A DNA stretch of 12,392 nucleotides, taken from positions 1 through 12,392 of the forward strand of contig CADBQJ010000079.1 in the NCBI GenBank assembly GCA_902796785.1. The letters are read 5' to 3'. The notes beneath the pieces are model-generated. The model was not told the origin of the DNA. It saw only the letters and a list, made by a program, of their open reading frames with translations, and made no database searches. Below are positions 1-8,700 of this stretch, in pieces (positions within the stretch are counted from its first letter, which is position 1; every line of letters starts with the position of its first letter). Source of the DNA: Fibrobacter succinogenes (GTDB taxonomy: Bacteria; Fibrobacterota; Fibrobacteria; Fibrobacterales; CADBQJ01). Made by a program: the position numbers and the translations under genes.

Positions 1-636
1 AACCTCGTCACCGGCGCGAACGAAGCGGGCTTCCACCTGAAGAACTGCAACTGGAAGCGCGACTTCGACGGCGAGCTCGGCGACTTCGCGCAGGCCGACA
101 CCGGCTGCGCCTGCCCGCACTGCGGCGAGAAGCTCGAGGCGGCTCGCGGCATCGAGATCGGCAACATCTTCAAGCTCGGCACGAAGTTCTCGCAGTCGAT
201 GGGCGCGGTCTTCCAGGACGAGAACGGCGACCGCAAGCCCGCCGTGATGGGCTGCTACGGCATCGGCGTCGGGCGCCTGCTCGCCTCGGTGGTCGAGGCG
301 CACCACGACGACTTCGGCATCCTCTGGCCCAGGGAAGTGGCTCCGTTCCAGGTGGAGATCGTCTCGATCGGCCAGGACCCGGCGGTGCTCGAAACCGCGC
401 GAAAGCTGCACGACGACCTCGAGGCCGCGGGCTGGGAGGTGCGGTGGGACGACCGCGACGAACGGCCCGGCGTGAAGTTCAAGGACGCCGACCTCTGGGG
501 CGCGCCCGTGCGCGTCTCGGTGGGCGCCAAGGCGCTGGCCGCCGGCAACGTGGAGTGGAAGCTCCGCTCCGAAAAGGAGTTCCGGCTGGTTCCCGTGGCC
601 GACGTGATCGGCGAACTGGGGAAATTCTACGCCTGA
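1..636 (+). CDS. proS: Prolyl-tRNA synthetase, C-terminal part (5' end outside window)
   Basis: This cytoplasmic class II aminoacyl-tRNA synthetase charges tRNA-Pro with proline. The frame is open from base 1, and 211 residues remain before the TGA at 634-636. Near fragment residues 36-44 there is a CxCPxCG segment, followed by RGIEIGNIFKLGTKFS. This is the usual junction between the editing insertion and the catalytic core in bacterial-type ProRS. Class II motif 3 appears as GCYGIGVGRLLASVVE (about 84-99). From about residue 115 (APFQVEIVSI) to the end lies the anticodon-binding (HGTP) domain, which finishes with a short KFYA tail. The C-terminus looks complete; the N-terminus is cut only by the window edge. 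A hairpin terminator follows, so the gene is the last in its transcript. Codon use matches the neighbouring genes. Identification is secure. Confidence 0.97.
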   Translation, partial: NLVTGANEAGFHLKNCNWKRDFDGELGDFAQADTGCACPHCGEKLEAARGIEIGNIFKLGTKFSQSMGAVFQDENGDRKPAVMGCYGIGVGRLLASVVEAHHDDFGILWPREVAPFQVEIVSIGQDPAVLETARKLHDDLEAAGWEVRWDDRDERPGVKFKDADLWGAPVRVSVGAKALAAGNVEWKLRSEKEFRLVPVADVIGELGKFYA

Positions 637-650
637 ACGGCCGCGAGACA

Positions 651-716
651 GCCGAAACAGGCCGTTTTCGGCGTTCCGGGAGAAAAAAAGCGCTTTTTTC
701 ACATTTTTTTCTCCCG
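651..716 (+). terminator. Rho-independent terminator region after proS (two hairpins)
   Basis: Two inverted repeats lie just after the proS stop. The first is GCCGAAA (651-657) paired with TTTCGGC (666-672), a 7-bp stem. The second is much stronger: CGGGAGAAAAAAA (677-689) pairs perfectly with TTTTTTTCTCCCG (704-716), a 13-bp stem with a 14-nt loop. It is followed by TTTTCCCTTTT. The second stem also contains a nested 16-nt palindrome, AAAAAAGCGCTTTTTT (684-699), which would compete with it. Position and T-rich tail fit factor-independent termination of proS. The pairing is seen directly; the activity is inferred. Confidence 0.75.
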
Positions 717-743
717 TTTTCCCTTTTCGCGATAGATATTCTT

Positions 744-752
744 TGCTAGTAT
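744..752 (+). promoter_or_regulatory. Candidate extended -10 promoter for the small lipoprotein gene
   Basis: TGCTAGTAT in an AT-rich patch matches an extended -10 element (TGn followed by TAGTAT, 4 of 6 against TATAAT). No good -35 is present: about 17 bp upstream the sequence is TTTTCG (724-729). Transcription would start near 758-760 and leave a leader of about 36 nt. The patch lies between the proS terminator and a gene with its own terminator, so a promoter is needed here. The exact element is uncertain because the sigma-factor consensus of this lineage is unknown. Confidence 0.35.
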
Positions 753-795
753 TGAACCTGTCCATTTAAACCCACTCTTTCCAGAGGGAAGTAGT

Positions 796-1059
796 ATGAA
801 GACCATGAAGATTGCCGCCCTTGCCGCTGCTGCGATGCTCGTCGTTGCCTGCGGTGGTGCCAAGGCCACCCCCGAATCCGCTCCTGCCGCGGACGCCGCC
901 GCTTCCGTCGAAGCCGCTGCTCCTGCCGAAGAAGCCGCTCCCGCCGCCGAAGCCGCTGCTCCTGCCGAAGAAGCCGCCGCTCCTGCCGCCGAAGAAGCTG
1001 CTGCTCCTGCCGAAGCTCCTGCCGAAGAAGCTCCCGCCGCCGAAGCCGCCGCGGAATAA
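796..1059 (+). CDS. Small acidic Ala/Glu/Pro-repeat lipoprotein
   Basis: The product is 87 residues. It starts with MKTMK and a hydrophobic Ala/Leu/Val stretch, then a lipobox V16-V17-A18-C19, so signal peptidase II should leave a lipidated mature protein of about 69 residues. The residue after the cysteine is Gly, not Asp, so by the E. coli rule it would be sorted to the outer membrane by a Lol system such as the one at the right end of the window. The mature part is almost entirely Ala, Glu and Pro in units such as EAAAPAEEAAP. It holds 14 Glu and one Asp against a single Lys, so it is strongly acidic and probably extended. The start is chosen by GAGGGAA at 784-790, 5 nt before the ATG; an ATG three codons later is less well placed. 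The gene is monocistronic, with a candidate promoter upstream and a hairpin terminator downstream. No enzymatic domain is visible and no function is assigned. A periplasmic spacer or a small abundant envelope lipoprotein is plausible. Confidence 0.8.
   Translation: MKTMKIAALAAAAMLVVACGGAKATPESAPAADAAASVEAAAPAEEAAPAAEAAAPAEEAAAPAAEEAAAPAEAPAEEAPAAEAAAE
909..977 (+). repeat. Direct repeat inside the lipoprotein gene, 39-nt period
   Basis: A 30-nt block at 909-938 recurs without mismatch at 948-977, an offset of 39 nt or 13 codons. Shorter degenerate copies of the same GAAG/CTCCTGCC vocabulary fill the rest of the gene to 1056. Because the period is a multiple of three, gain or loss of a unit by slippage would lengthen or shorten the protein without breaking the frame. 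Confidence 0.85.
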
Positions 1060-1076
1060 TCGGGCAGTCGCTCAAA

Positions 1077-1120
1077 AGAATTCGAAAGGGGAAGCCGTCA
1101 GGCTTTCCCTTTTGAATTTT
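1077..1120. terminator. Bidirectional terminator between the convergent lipoprotein and exonuclease genes
   Basis: Bases 1077-1096 pair with 1101-1120 as an unbroken 20-bp stem. All pairs are Watson-Crick except three G-T wobbles, and the loop is GTCA (1097-1100). The arm starts AAAAGAATTC and ends GAATTTT, so transcripts from either strand end in a U-run at the stem base. It lies 18 nt after the lipoprotein stop on the plus strand and 36 nt after the exonuclease stop on the minus strand. It can therefore end both convergent transcripts. Confidence 0.85.
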
Positions 1121-1156
1121 GTCCGGAAAACGGGCGCGGGGCGGAGGGAGCCGGGT

Positions 1157-1759
1157 TCAGGCGCGGAACTTCGCGAGCTGGGCCGCCGTCCACTTCTCCG
1201 CGCCGTCGCGCTTCAGCAGCGCGGCCAGGATCTTCGCGGCGGCGCGGGCGTCGTCGAGCGCGCGGTGGTGGCGGCCGAGGTCGATCCCCAGGAACGCGCA
1301 GAGGACGTCGAGCGAGTGGCGCGGCGCCTCGGGAACGAGGGCGCGGCCCATCCGCACGGTGCAGAGGCGCGGCGTGCGGGCGGGAAGCCCGGGCATCTCG
1401 CCCCGGATCATCTTCCAGTCGAAGGAGACGTTGTGGGCGACGAAGATCCGCCCGCGCAGCATCTCCTCCACCTTCGGCGCGATCTCCGCGAACGCCGGCG
1501 CGCCGGCCACCATCTCGTCGGTGATGCCGGTCAGCTTCGACACCCAGTCCCCGACCGGGCCGGAGGGGCGGACCAGCGAGCCCCACTCCTCGGTGATTTC
1601 GCCGCGCTCCATCAGCGCGATCCCCACCTCGATCACCGCGCCGGGACCGGCGCAGACGTTCCGGGTCTCCAGGTCGACCACGGCGAACCGGAGGGAGTCG
1701 ATTCCGACTTCGGGAAAGAGCGAGGGTTCCGCCTCGGGGGCCGTCTCAGGAAGCGACAT
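1157..1759 (-). CDS. DnaQ-like DEDDh 3'-5' exonuclease
   Basis: This 200-residue cytoplasmic protein belongs to the DnaQ/PolC-epsilon exonuclease fold, which removes nucleotides from 3' ends by two-metal catalysis. The full catalytic set is visible: Exo I VVDLET (D29, E31), Exo II AHNVSFDW (D114) and Exo III HRALDDA (H165, D170). Exo I is followed by RN instead of the usual TG. A segment KLTGITDEMV (75-84) matches the conserved region between Exo I and Exo II in this family. The ATG overlaps the end of dus by 14 nt, and GGAGG lies 11 nt upstream at 1771-1775, so translation is probably coupled to dus. Its size and lack of polymerase domains suggest a stand-alone exonuclease or a proofreading epsilon-like subunit; the substrate (DNA or RNA) cannot be decided here. 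It is the last gene before the bidirectional terminator. Confidence 0.88.
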   Translation of the reverse strand: MSLPETAPEAEPSLFPEVGIDSLRFAVVDLETRNVCAGPGAVIEVGIALMERGEITEEWGSLVRPSGPVGDWVSKLTGITDEMVAGAPAFAEIAPKVEEMLRGRIFVAHNVSFDWKMIRGEMPGLPARTPRLCTVRMGRALVPEAPRHSLDVLCAFLGIDLGRHHRALDDARAAAKILAALLKRDGAEKWTAAQLAKFRA

Positions 1760-2738
1760 GGCGCAGCGCCGCCTCCACGACTTCGAGCCCGGCGCCGGGG
1801 CGGGCGGAGCCCTCGGCGAGCTCCTGGCGCCACCTGCGCGCCCCGTCGCAGCCCCGGAAGAGGCCGAGGAGGTGGCGGGTCATCCATTTCAGCCGTTCGC
1901 CGCGGGCCAGCTCGCGCTCCACGTAGGGATACCAGGCGCGCACCGCGTCGACCTGGGTCGCGGGGAGCGAAGCGGCCCCCTCGGCGTCGCCGAAGACCGC
2001 GGCGTCCGCGCCGCGGAGCATCCAGAGGTTCTCGTAGGCCGCGCGGCCGATCATCACCCCGTCCACCCGCTCCAGGTGCGCCAGGGCCTTCTCCCAGGAG
2101 TCCACTCCCCCGTTGAGGACCACGGTCCAGTCCGGGTGGGCCTCCTTGAGCGCGTAGACCCGTTCGGGCAGCAGGGGCGGCACGGTGCGGTTCTCGCGCG
2201 GCGAGAGCCCCTTGAGCCACGCCTTGCGCGCGTGGACCACCAGGTGGTCGCAGCCGGCCGCCATGACGCGCGTCGCGAAGGCCTCGAGGAACTCGTACGA
2301 GTCGGACTCGTCGATCCCGATCCGCGTCTTCACGCTGACGGGGATCTTCACGGCGCGGACCATCGCCTCCACGCAGCGCGCGACCAGGTCCGGCTCCGCC
2401 ATCAGGCAGGCCCCCATCTTGCCCGACTGCACGCGGTCGGAGGGGCAGCCGGCGTTGAGGCCGATCTGGTCGTAGCCCCGCTCCTCGGCGATCCTCGCCG
2501 CCTCGGCCAGCGCTTCGGGCTCGGATCCGCCCAGCTGGACCACCGCGGGGCGGTCTTCGGGGTTCCGGGGCAGGAAACGGTCGCGGTCGCCGCGGAGGAG
2601 CGCCTGGTCGACCACCATTTCGGTGTAGAGGGTCGTCCTTTTCGTCAGAAGGCGCGCGAAGGCGCGGTAGTGCCGGTCGGTCCAGTCCAGCATCGGAGCG
2701 ACGGAGAGGCGACAGAGAAGGGGCGATGCGCTCGGCAC
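1746..2738 (-). CDS. dusA: tRNA-dihydrouridine synthase, DusA subfamily
   Basis: This FMN enzyme reduces uridines in the tRNA D-loop (positions 20/20a for DusA members) using NADPH. From the chosen GTG the protein has 330 residues, the normal DusA length. It opens with LSVAPMLDWTDRHYR (11-25), the DusA N-terminal signature. TEMVV follows at 39-43, then LNAGCPSDRV with catalytic Cys98, and KMGACLM. Further on are SVKTRIGID (135-143), VHARKAWLKGLSPRENR (169-185), the phosphate-binding NGG and MIGRAAYENLW. No ATG precedes the conserved N-terminus: the frame stays open into the upstream gene, and GTG at 2736-2738 is the only start that gives the expected length. A short G-run (TTGGGG) just upstream is a weak ribosome-binding site. 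The gene lies 29 nt after the giant repeat gene with no terminator between, and overlaps the exonuclease gene by 14 nt. The three are probably cotranscribed. Family assignment is secure; the exact uridine is inferred. Confidence 0.93.
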   Translation of the reverse strand: MPSASPLLCRLSVAPMLDWTDRHYRAFARLLTKRTTLYTEMVVDQALLRGDRDRFLPRNPEDRPAVVQLGGSEPEALAEAARIAEERGYDQIGLNAGCPSDRVQSGKMGACLMAEPDLVARCVEAMVRAVKIPVSVKTRIGIDESDSYEFLEAFATRVMAAGCDHLVVHARKAWLKGLSPRENRTVPPLLPERVYALKEAHPDWTVVLNGGVDSWEKALAHLERVDGVMIGRAAYENLWMLRGADAAVFGDAEGAASLPATQVDAVRAWYPYVERELARGERLKWMTRHLLGLFRGCDGARRWRQELAEGSARPGAGLEVVEAALRHVAS

Positions 2739-2767
2739 CGCCCCAATATAGCTACTGGCCTTCCGCC

Positions 2768-5700
2768 TTACTTCTTCTTGCCCTTCTTCTTCGCGGGCGC
2801 CTTCTTCTTGGCGGGGGCCTTCTTGGAATCCTTCTTGGCGTCCTTCTTCTTGTCGTCCTTCTTCTCGTCGGCCTTGGCGTCCTTCTTGTCGCTCTTGGCG
2901 GGAGCGGTGGAGCGGATGTCGCCCAGGCCGGGGTAGATGGTGATGTCGACGCGGCCGGGACGCTTGGAGACGGCCTTTTCCTTGTCGACGGCGTTGTAGG
3001 TGAAGAAGTCGTCGCCGCTGTAGCCCTTCTTGGGGGTGTAGACGAAGGAGCCGTCGGAGGCGAGCTTCAGGGTGCCGTTCTTGGGCTGCTGCGCCACCGT
3101 CGCGGTCTTCGGCTTGTCGCCGTCGGGGTCGGAGTCGTTGGCGAGCACGCCGTTGTCGGCGCCCACGCGCAGCTCCGCGTCCTGGTCGGTGGTGTAGTAG
3201 TCGTTGTTCGCTTCGGGCGGGTCGTTCACGGCGATCACGGTGAACTTCACCTTGGCTTCGCCGACGGCGCCCGAGGGGTCCTTGGCGGTGAAGGTGACCG
3301 TTTCGCTGCCGGCCCACTTGCGGTGGGGCTTTTCGATGGTCGCCTTGCCGTTGTAGTCGATCGTCACCTTCAGCTGGGCGTCGCCCTTCTTGCCCCAGAC
3401 CAGCTGGCGCATGTTGTTGTCGACGTCGGACGCGAACTTGGAGAGGTCGATGGGCTTGAAGTCCTCGGCGCCCTTCACGGTCTGGTCGGGGATCTTCGCG
3501 AAGACCGGCGCGTCGTTGACGGCCATCACGCGGAAGGTCACCTTGGCGGTGTCGGCCGCGCCGCCCGGGTCCTTGACGACCAGGGAGACGGTTTCGGCGC
3601 CGTTCCAGTCCTTGTCGGGAGTGGCGACGGTCAGCGTGCGCTTGGCGCCGTCGATCTTCATGTTGAGCGACTTCTTGGGATCGCCCTTGGCGGCGCGGAC
3701 CAGGGACCACTTCAGCTGCGACTTCTCGTTGTCGACGTCGTCGACGTAGTCGTCGAGCGCGATGGTCGGGAACTTCTCGCCTTCCTGGACGCTCTGTTCG
3801 GGGATGCGGTCGATTTCGGGGGCGTCGTTCACCGCCTCGACGTCGAACGTCACCTTGGTCGAGGCCTTGGCCCCTTCGGGGTCGATGGCGACGAACCAGA
3901 CGTCCTGCTTGCCGAACCAGTGCTTGTTCGGGGCCTTCACGGTCACCGAGCGGTCGGCGGCCAGGGCGAACTCGAGCTCGATGCCGCCCACCACTTCGCC
4001 GTTGGAGTAGCTCTTCGCCTTGGCGGGCGCGGCGGCCTTCTTGGCGCCCTTGCCCTTCTTGCCCTTGGCGGGAGCCGCGGGAGCGGCGGAGGATTCCTTG
4101 GCCAGGTCGCGGTCCGCGAAGACGAACGTCAGCTCGGAGTTCTTGTGGTCCGCGTCGGAGACGTAGGAGTCCAGCTTGATCGCGGAGAACTTGCCGCCTT
4201 CCTTGATCTTCTGGCCGGCGATCGGCTTGAAGACCGGCGGGTCGTTCACGGCGACCACCTCGAAGACGAGCGTGGCGGTGTCCTTGGCCCCTTCGGGGTC
4301 CACGACGGTGAGGAGGACGGTTTCGACGCCGGCCCATTCGCCGTTGGGAGGAGTCACCTTGACCACGCGGGCGGGGCTCAGGTTGAACTTCAGGTTCTTG
4401 TTGCCGGAGATCGACCACTTGAGCAGCGCGGTCTTGTGGTCGGGGTCGGCCACCATTTCGTCGAGCTTGATGTCGGCGAAGGGCTTGTCCTCCATCACCT
4501 TCTGGCCCTTCAGCTTCTTGCGGTCGATGACGGGCGGGTTGTTGACGGAGCGGACGGTGTACTTCACGTTCACCGAGGCCTTGGCGCTGTCGGGGTCCAT
4601 GACGGTCAGCTTGAGGGTTTCGGAGCCGTTCCAGAACTTGTCGGGCGTCGAGACCGTCAGCATGCCGTCCTTGCCGACTTCGGCCTTCAGGGCCTTCAGG
4701 CCGGCGAAGGAGAACTTCAGCTGGCCGAACGCGTTGTCGGGGTCGGAGACGTAGTCGGCCAGCTTGACGGGGGCGAACTTGCCGCCTTCGTCGATGGTCT
4801 GGTCGGCGATCTGCTTGAGCTCGGGCTTGTCGTTGACCGACACCACCTCGAACTCGGCGCTCTGCGAGGCCTTGGCCCCTTCGGGGTCGGTCACCGTGAA
4901 GGTGATGGTCCGCTTGCCGTTCCACTGGGGATCGGGCACCTTGATCGCGGCGTTGCCGTCCTTGTCGAGCGAGACGCTCAGGTTGGGCTTGCCGGAGGCG
5001 GCGGGAGCCGCTTCGGACTTGCCCTTCTTGCCCTTCTTGCCCTTGGCGGGAGCGGGGGCCGGGGCGGCGTCGCCCGAGACCTTGAATTCCCACTTGAGCT
5101 CGGACTTCTTGTGGTCGGGGTCGTTGACCAGCGTGGAGAGCGGAACCGGCTTGAAGGCGCCGCGTTCCTTGATCGACTGGCCGGCGACGGGCTTGAACTC
5201 GGGCGCGTCGTTGACGGAGGTGACCGTGAAGTCGAGCTTCGCGGTCGCGGAGGCGCCGGCGGGGTCCTTCACGGTCAGCGTGAAGGTTTCGGGACCGCCG
5301 TTCCAGTACTTGCTGGGGGCGAGCACGGTGAGCACGCGCGAGGGGCTCACGGTGGCCTTCAGCTCCTTGCCGCCCGAGACGGTCCAGACCAGCTGGTTCG
5401 CCTTGTTGTCGGGGTCGGTGACGAAGTCGTCGAGCTTGATCGGGGCGAAGGCCTGCTTTTCCTTGACGGTCTGGCCCTTCAGCTTGTCGGAGACGACCGG
5501 CGGGTCGTTCACTTCCTGCACGGTCAGGAGGACCGAGGCCTGGGCCTTGGCGCCCATCGGGTCGGTCACCGTCAGCTTGAGGGTCTCGGCGCCGTGCCAC
5601 TGCTTGTCGGGCACGGTCACGGTCAGCTTGCCGGTCTTGGCGTCGAGGCCGTGCTTCAGGTTCTTCAGCCCTTCCACCTTCCACTTGAGCTCGGAGGTCT

Positions 5701-8700
5701 TGTGGTCGGGGTCGGAGACGGCGGCGTTCAGGTCGATGGCCGCGAACTGGCCGCCTTCCTTGATCGTCTGGGCCGCGATGGGCTTGAGGACGGGGGCGTC
5801 GTTGACCGATTCCACGACGTAGGGGACGGTGGCCGAGGCCTTGCCGCCTTCGGGGTCGACGACGGTCAGCGTGAGGTCGCAGGCGCCGTTCCAGAACTTG
5901 TCGGGCGCGACGACCTTCAGCTCGTGCGCGTCGGTCAGCGTGGCCTGCAGGTCGCAGGGGGCCGCGGAGGGCTTGGCGCCCTTCTTGCCCTTGGCGGGGG
6001 CGGCGCCCTTGCCGGCCAGCGAGACGTCCCAGGTCAGTTCGGAGGCCTTGTGGTCGGGGTCCTTCACCAGCCCTTCGAGCTTGACGACGGCGAAGGGGGC
6101 CTTTTCCTTGACGGTCTGGCCCTTCAGGCCGTTGATTTCGGGCGGGTTGTTGACCGAGGTCACCACGTAGGGGATTTCGGCCTTGGCCGAGCCGCCTTCG
6201 GGGTCGGTCGCGGTCAGGGTCAGCGTTTCCTCGCCGTGCCAGAACTTGTCGGGCGTCGCGACGACCAGGTTGCCTTCGGAGATCCGGACCTTGAGGGCCT
6301 TGTTGCCCGTCACGGCGATCTTCAGGCGGCCGAAGTCGTGGTCGGGGTCGGAGACGATTTCGGAGAGCTTGACGGGCTTGAACTCGCCGCCTTCCTTGAT
6401 GGTCTGGCCCTTGGGCGCCTTGATTTCGGGCAGGTTGTTGATCGAGTTGACCATGTACGAGAGCTTGGCCTGCGCCGAGAGGCCCGCGGGGTCGGTCACG
6501 CGGAGCGTGAAGTTTTCGGGGGCCTTGCAGTTCCAGAGCTTGCTCGGGATCTTCACCGAGAGCTTGTGGCTCTTCGGGTCGATCGTCGCCTTGAGCTCCT
6601 TGCCGCCTTCGATGGACCACTTCAGCTGCGAGTTGGCGTGGTCGGGGTCGGAGACGTATTCGTCGAGGTTGACGTCGGCGAAGGAGCCGCCTTCGTTGAT
6701 CGTCTGGGCCGCGATGGGCTTGATGACCGGCGGGTCGTTCACTTCGGTCACTTCGAAGACCGCGCTCTGCGTCGCCTTGGCGCCGTCGGGGTCGGTCACG
6801 GTGAAGACGATGGTGCGCTTGCCGAACCACTGCGGGTCGGGGATCTTGACGACGGCGTTGCCGTCGGCGCCCATTTCGACGGAGAGGTCGCCCTTGGAGG
6901 GGACGCCCTTCTTCGGGGCGGGAGCGCCCTGCACCTTGAAGTCCCACGAGAGCTCGGAGGCCTTGTGGTCGGGGTCGGAGGCGAGGGTGGAGAGCTGCAC
7001 GGGCTTGAACTGGCCCTTTTCCTTGATCGTCTGGCCGGCGATGGGCTTCAGTTCGGGCGGGTTGTTGACCGATTCGACCGTCAGCGGCACTTCGACGCTT
7101 GCCTTGCCGCCTTCGGGGTCGGCGACTTCGATCTTCAGCGTTTCCTCGCCGTTCCAGTACTTGCCGGGGACGACGAGCTTCACCACGCCGGAGGCGGGGG
7201 TGAAGTTGGCCTTGATCTGCTTGAGCCCGGTCAGGTTCCAGGTCAGCTGGTTGTACTTGTGGTCGAGGTCGGAGACCAGGTCCTTCAGCGGGATGTCGGC
7301 GAAGGAGCCGCCTTCCTTGATGGTCTGGCCCTTGATCGGCTTGAGGACCGGCGGGTCGTTCACGCTCAGCACGGTGAAGAGCGCTTCGGAGGAGGCGGAG
7401 CCGCCTTCGGGGTCGGTCACGACGAACTTGAACTTCTCGGCGGGGCCGTTCCAGTGCGCGTCGGGGACGTGGACGCGGGCCACGCGGTCCTTGCCGATTT
7501 CGACCTTCAGCCCCTTGCCGCCGGTCACGGTCCACTTCAGCTTGTCGGTGGCGTGGTCGGCGTCGGAGACCAGCTCGTCCAGCGCGATTTCGGCGAACTG
7601 CCCGCCTTCCTTGATCGACTGGTCGGGGATCTTCTTCAGCACGGGGAGGTCGTTGACCGATTCCACCTCGAACCGTTCGGTCGCCTTGGCGGTGGCGCCG
7701 TCGGGGTCGGTCACCTTGAAGGTGACGTCGGCCGCGCCGTGCCAGAGCTTGTTCGGGACGGCCACGACGGCGTTGCGCTGCGCGTCGACGTTGACGGTCA
7801 GCTCGCCTTCGGAGGAGCCGGGGAGCATCTTGACTTCGAATTCCCAGGACAGGTCCTTGTAGGCGTGGTCGATGTCCTTGGAGATCTTGTCGAGGGCGAT
7901 GGGCTGGAAGGCCTGCTTTTCCTTGATCTTCTGGCCCTTCAGTCCGGAGATGACGGGGGCGTCGTTCACCGATTCCACGGCGAAGGCCACCTGCGCGGTC
8001 GCCTTGGCCCCTTCGGGGTCGGCGGCGGTGATCGTCAGGGTTTCGGAGCCGTGCCAGTGGGCGTCGGGCGCGGTGACCGTCAGCACGCCGCCCGCGTTCT
8101 TCAGGCGCAGGTCCTTCAGGCCGGCGGTGGTGATCGTCAGCTTGTTGAAGGCGTGGTCGGGGTCGGAGACGAACTGCTTGAGGTCGATGTCGGCGAACTT
8201 GCCGCCTTCGCGGATCGTCTGCGCGGCGATTTCCTTGATGGCGGGCGCGTCGTTGATGGAGTTGACCTGGAAGCGGACGGTCTGGGAGGCCTTGGCCCCC
8301 TCGGGGTCGGTCACCGTCAGCGTGAAGGTTTCGGCCGGGCCGTTCCAGAAGGGGTCGGGGATGACGACGCGGGCCACGCGGTCCTTGTCGATGTCGAACT
8401 TGAGGCCCTTGCCGCCGGTCACGGTCCACTTCAGCTGTTCCTTGGCGTGGTCGGCGTCCTCGACGTATTCGTCGAGCTGGATTTCCCTGAAGGTCTCCTT
8501 TTCCTTGATCGTCTGGTCGGCGATCTTCTTGACGAGGACGGGCGGGTCGTTCACGCTGGTCACGGTGAACTTGCTCGTGTGGCTGGCGGTGGCGCCGTCG
8601 GCGTCGGCGGCGGTGAAGGTCACCTGCGCCGAGCCGTTCCAGAGCTTGTCGGGGATCTTGATCGTCACTTCGCGGTTGGCGTCCATCACGGCCTCGAGCT

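Noticed and set aside
707..716. The string TTTTCTCCCG is shared with 10181-10190, upstream of the giant gene, and might be a common operator.
   Set aside because: At 707-716 it is one arm of a terminator stem; at 10181-10190 it is the complement of a ribosome-binding site. The functions differ and the string is short, so chance is the simpler explanation.
805..1059. Alternative ATG at 805 for the lipoprotein.
   Set aside because: The GAGGGAA at 784-790 is 5 nt from the ATG at 796 but 14 nt from 805, and the first ATG gives a better basic signal N-terminus.
746..1075. A minus-strand frame opposite the lipoprotein gene encoding an Arg/Leu/Gln-rich peptide.
   Set aside because: It is the antisense of the Ala/Glu/Pro repeats, with no ribosome-binding site or recognisable domain.
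4987..5077. Possible programmed frameshifting at the A-rich Lys codons of the inserts.
   Set aside because: No XXXYYYZ slippery heptamer in the right phase with a downstream structure was seen, and the reading frame continues normally through all inserts.
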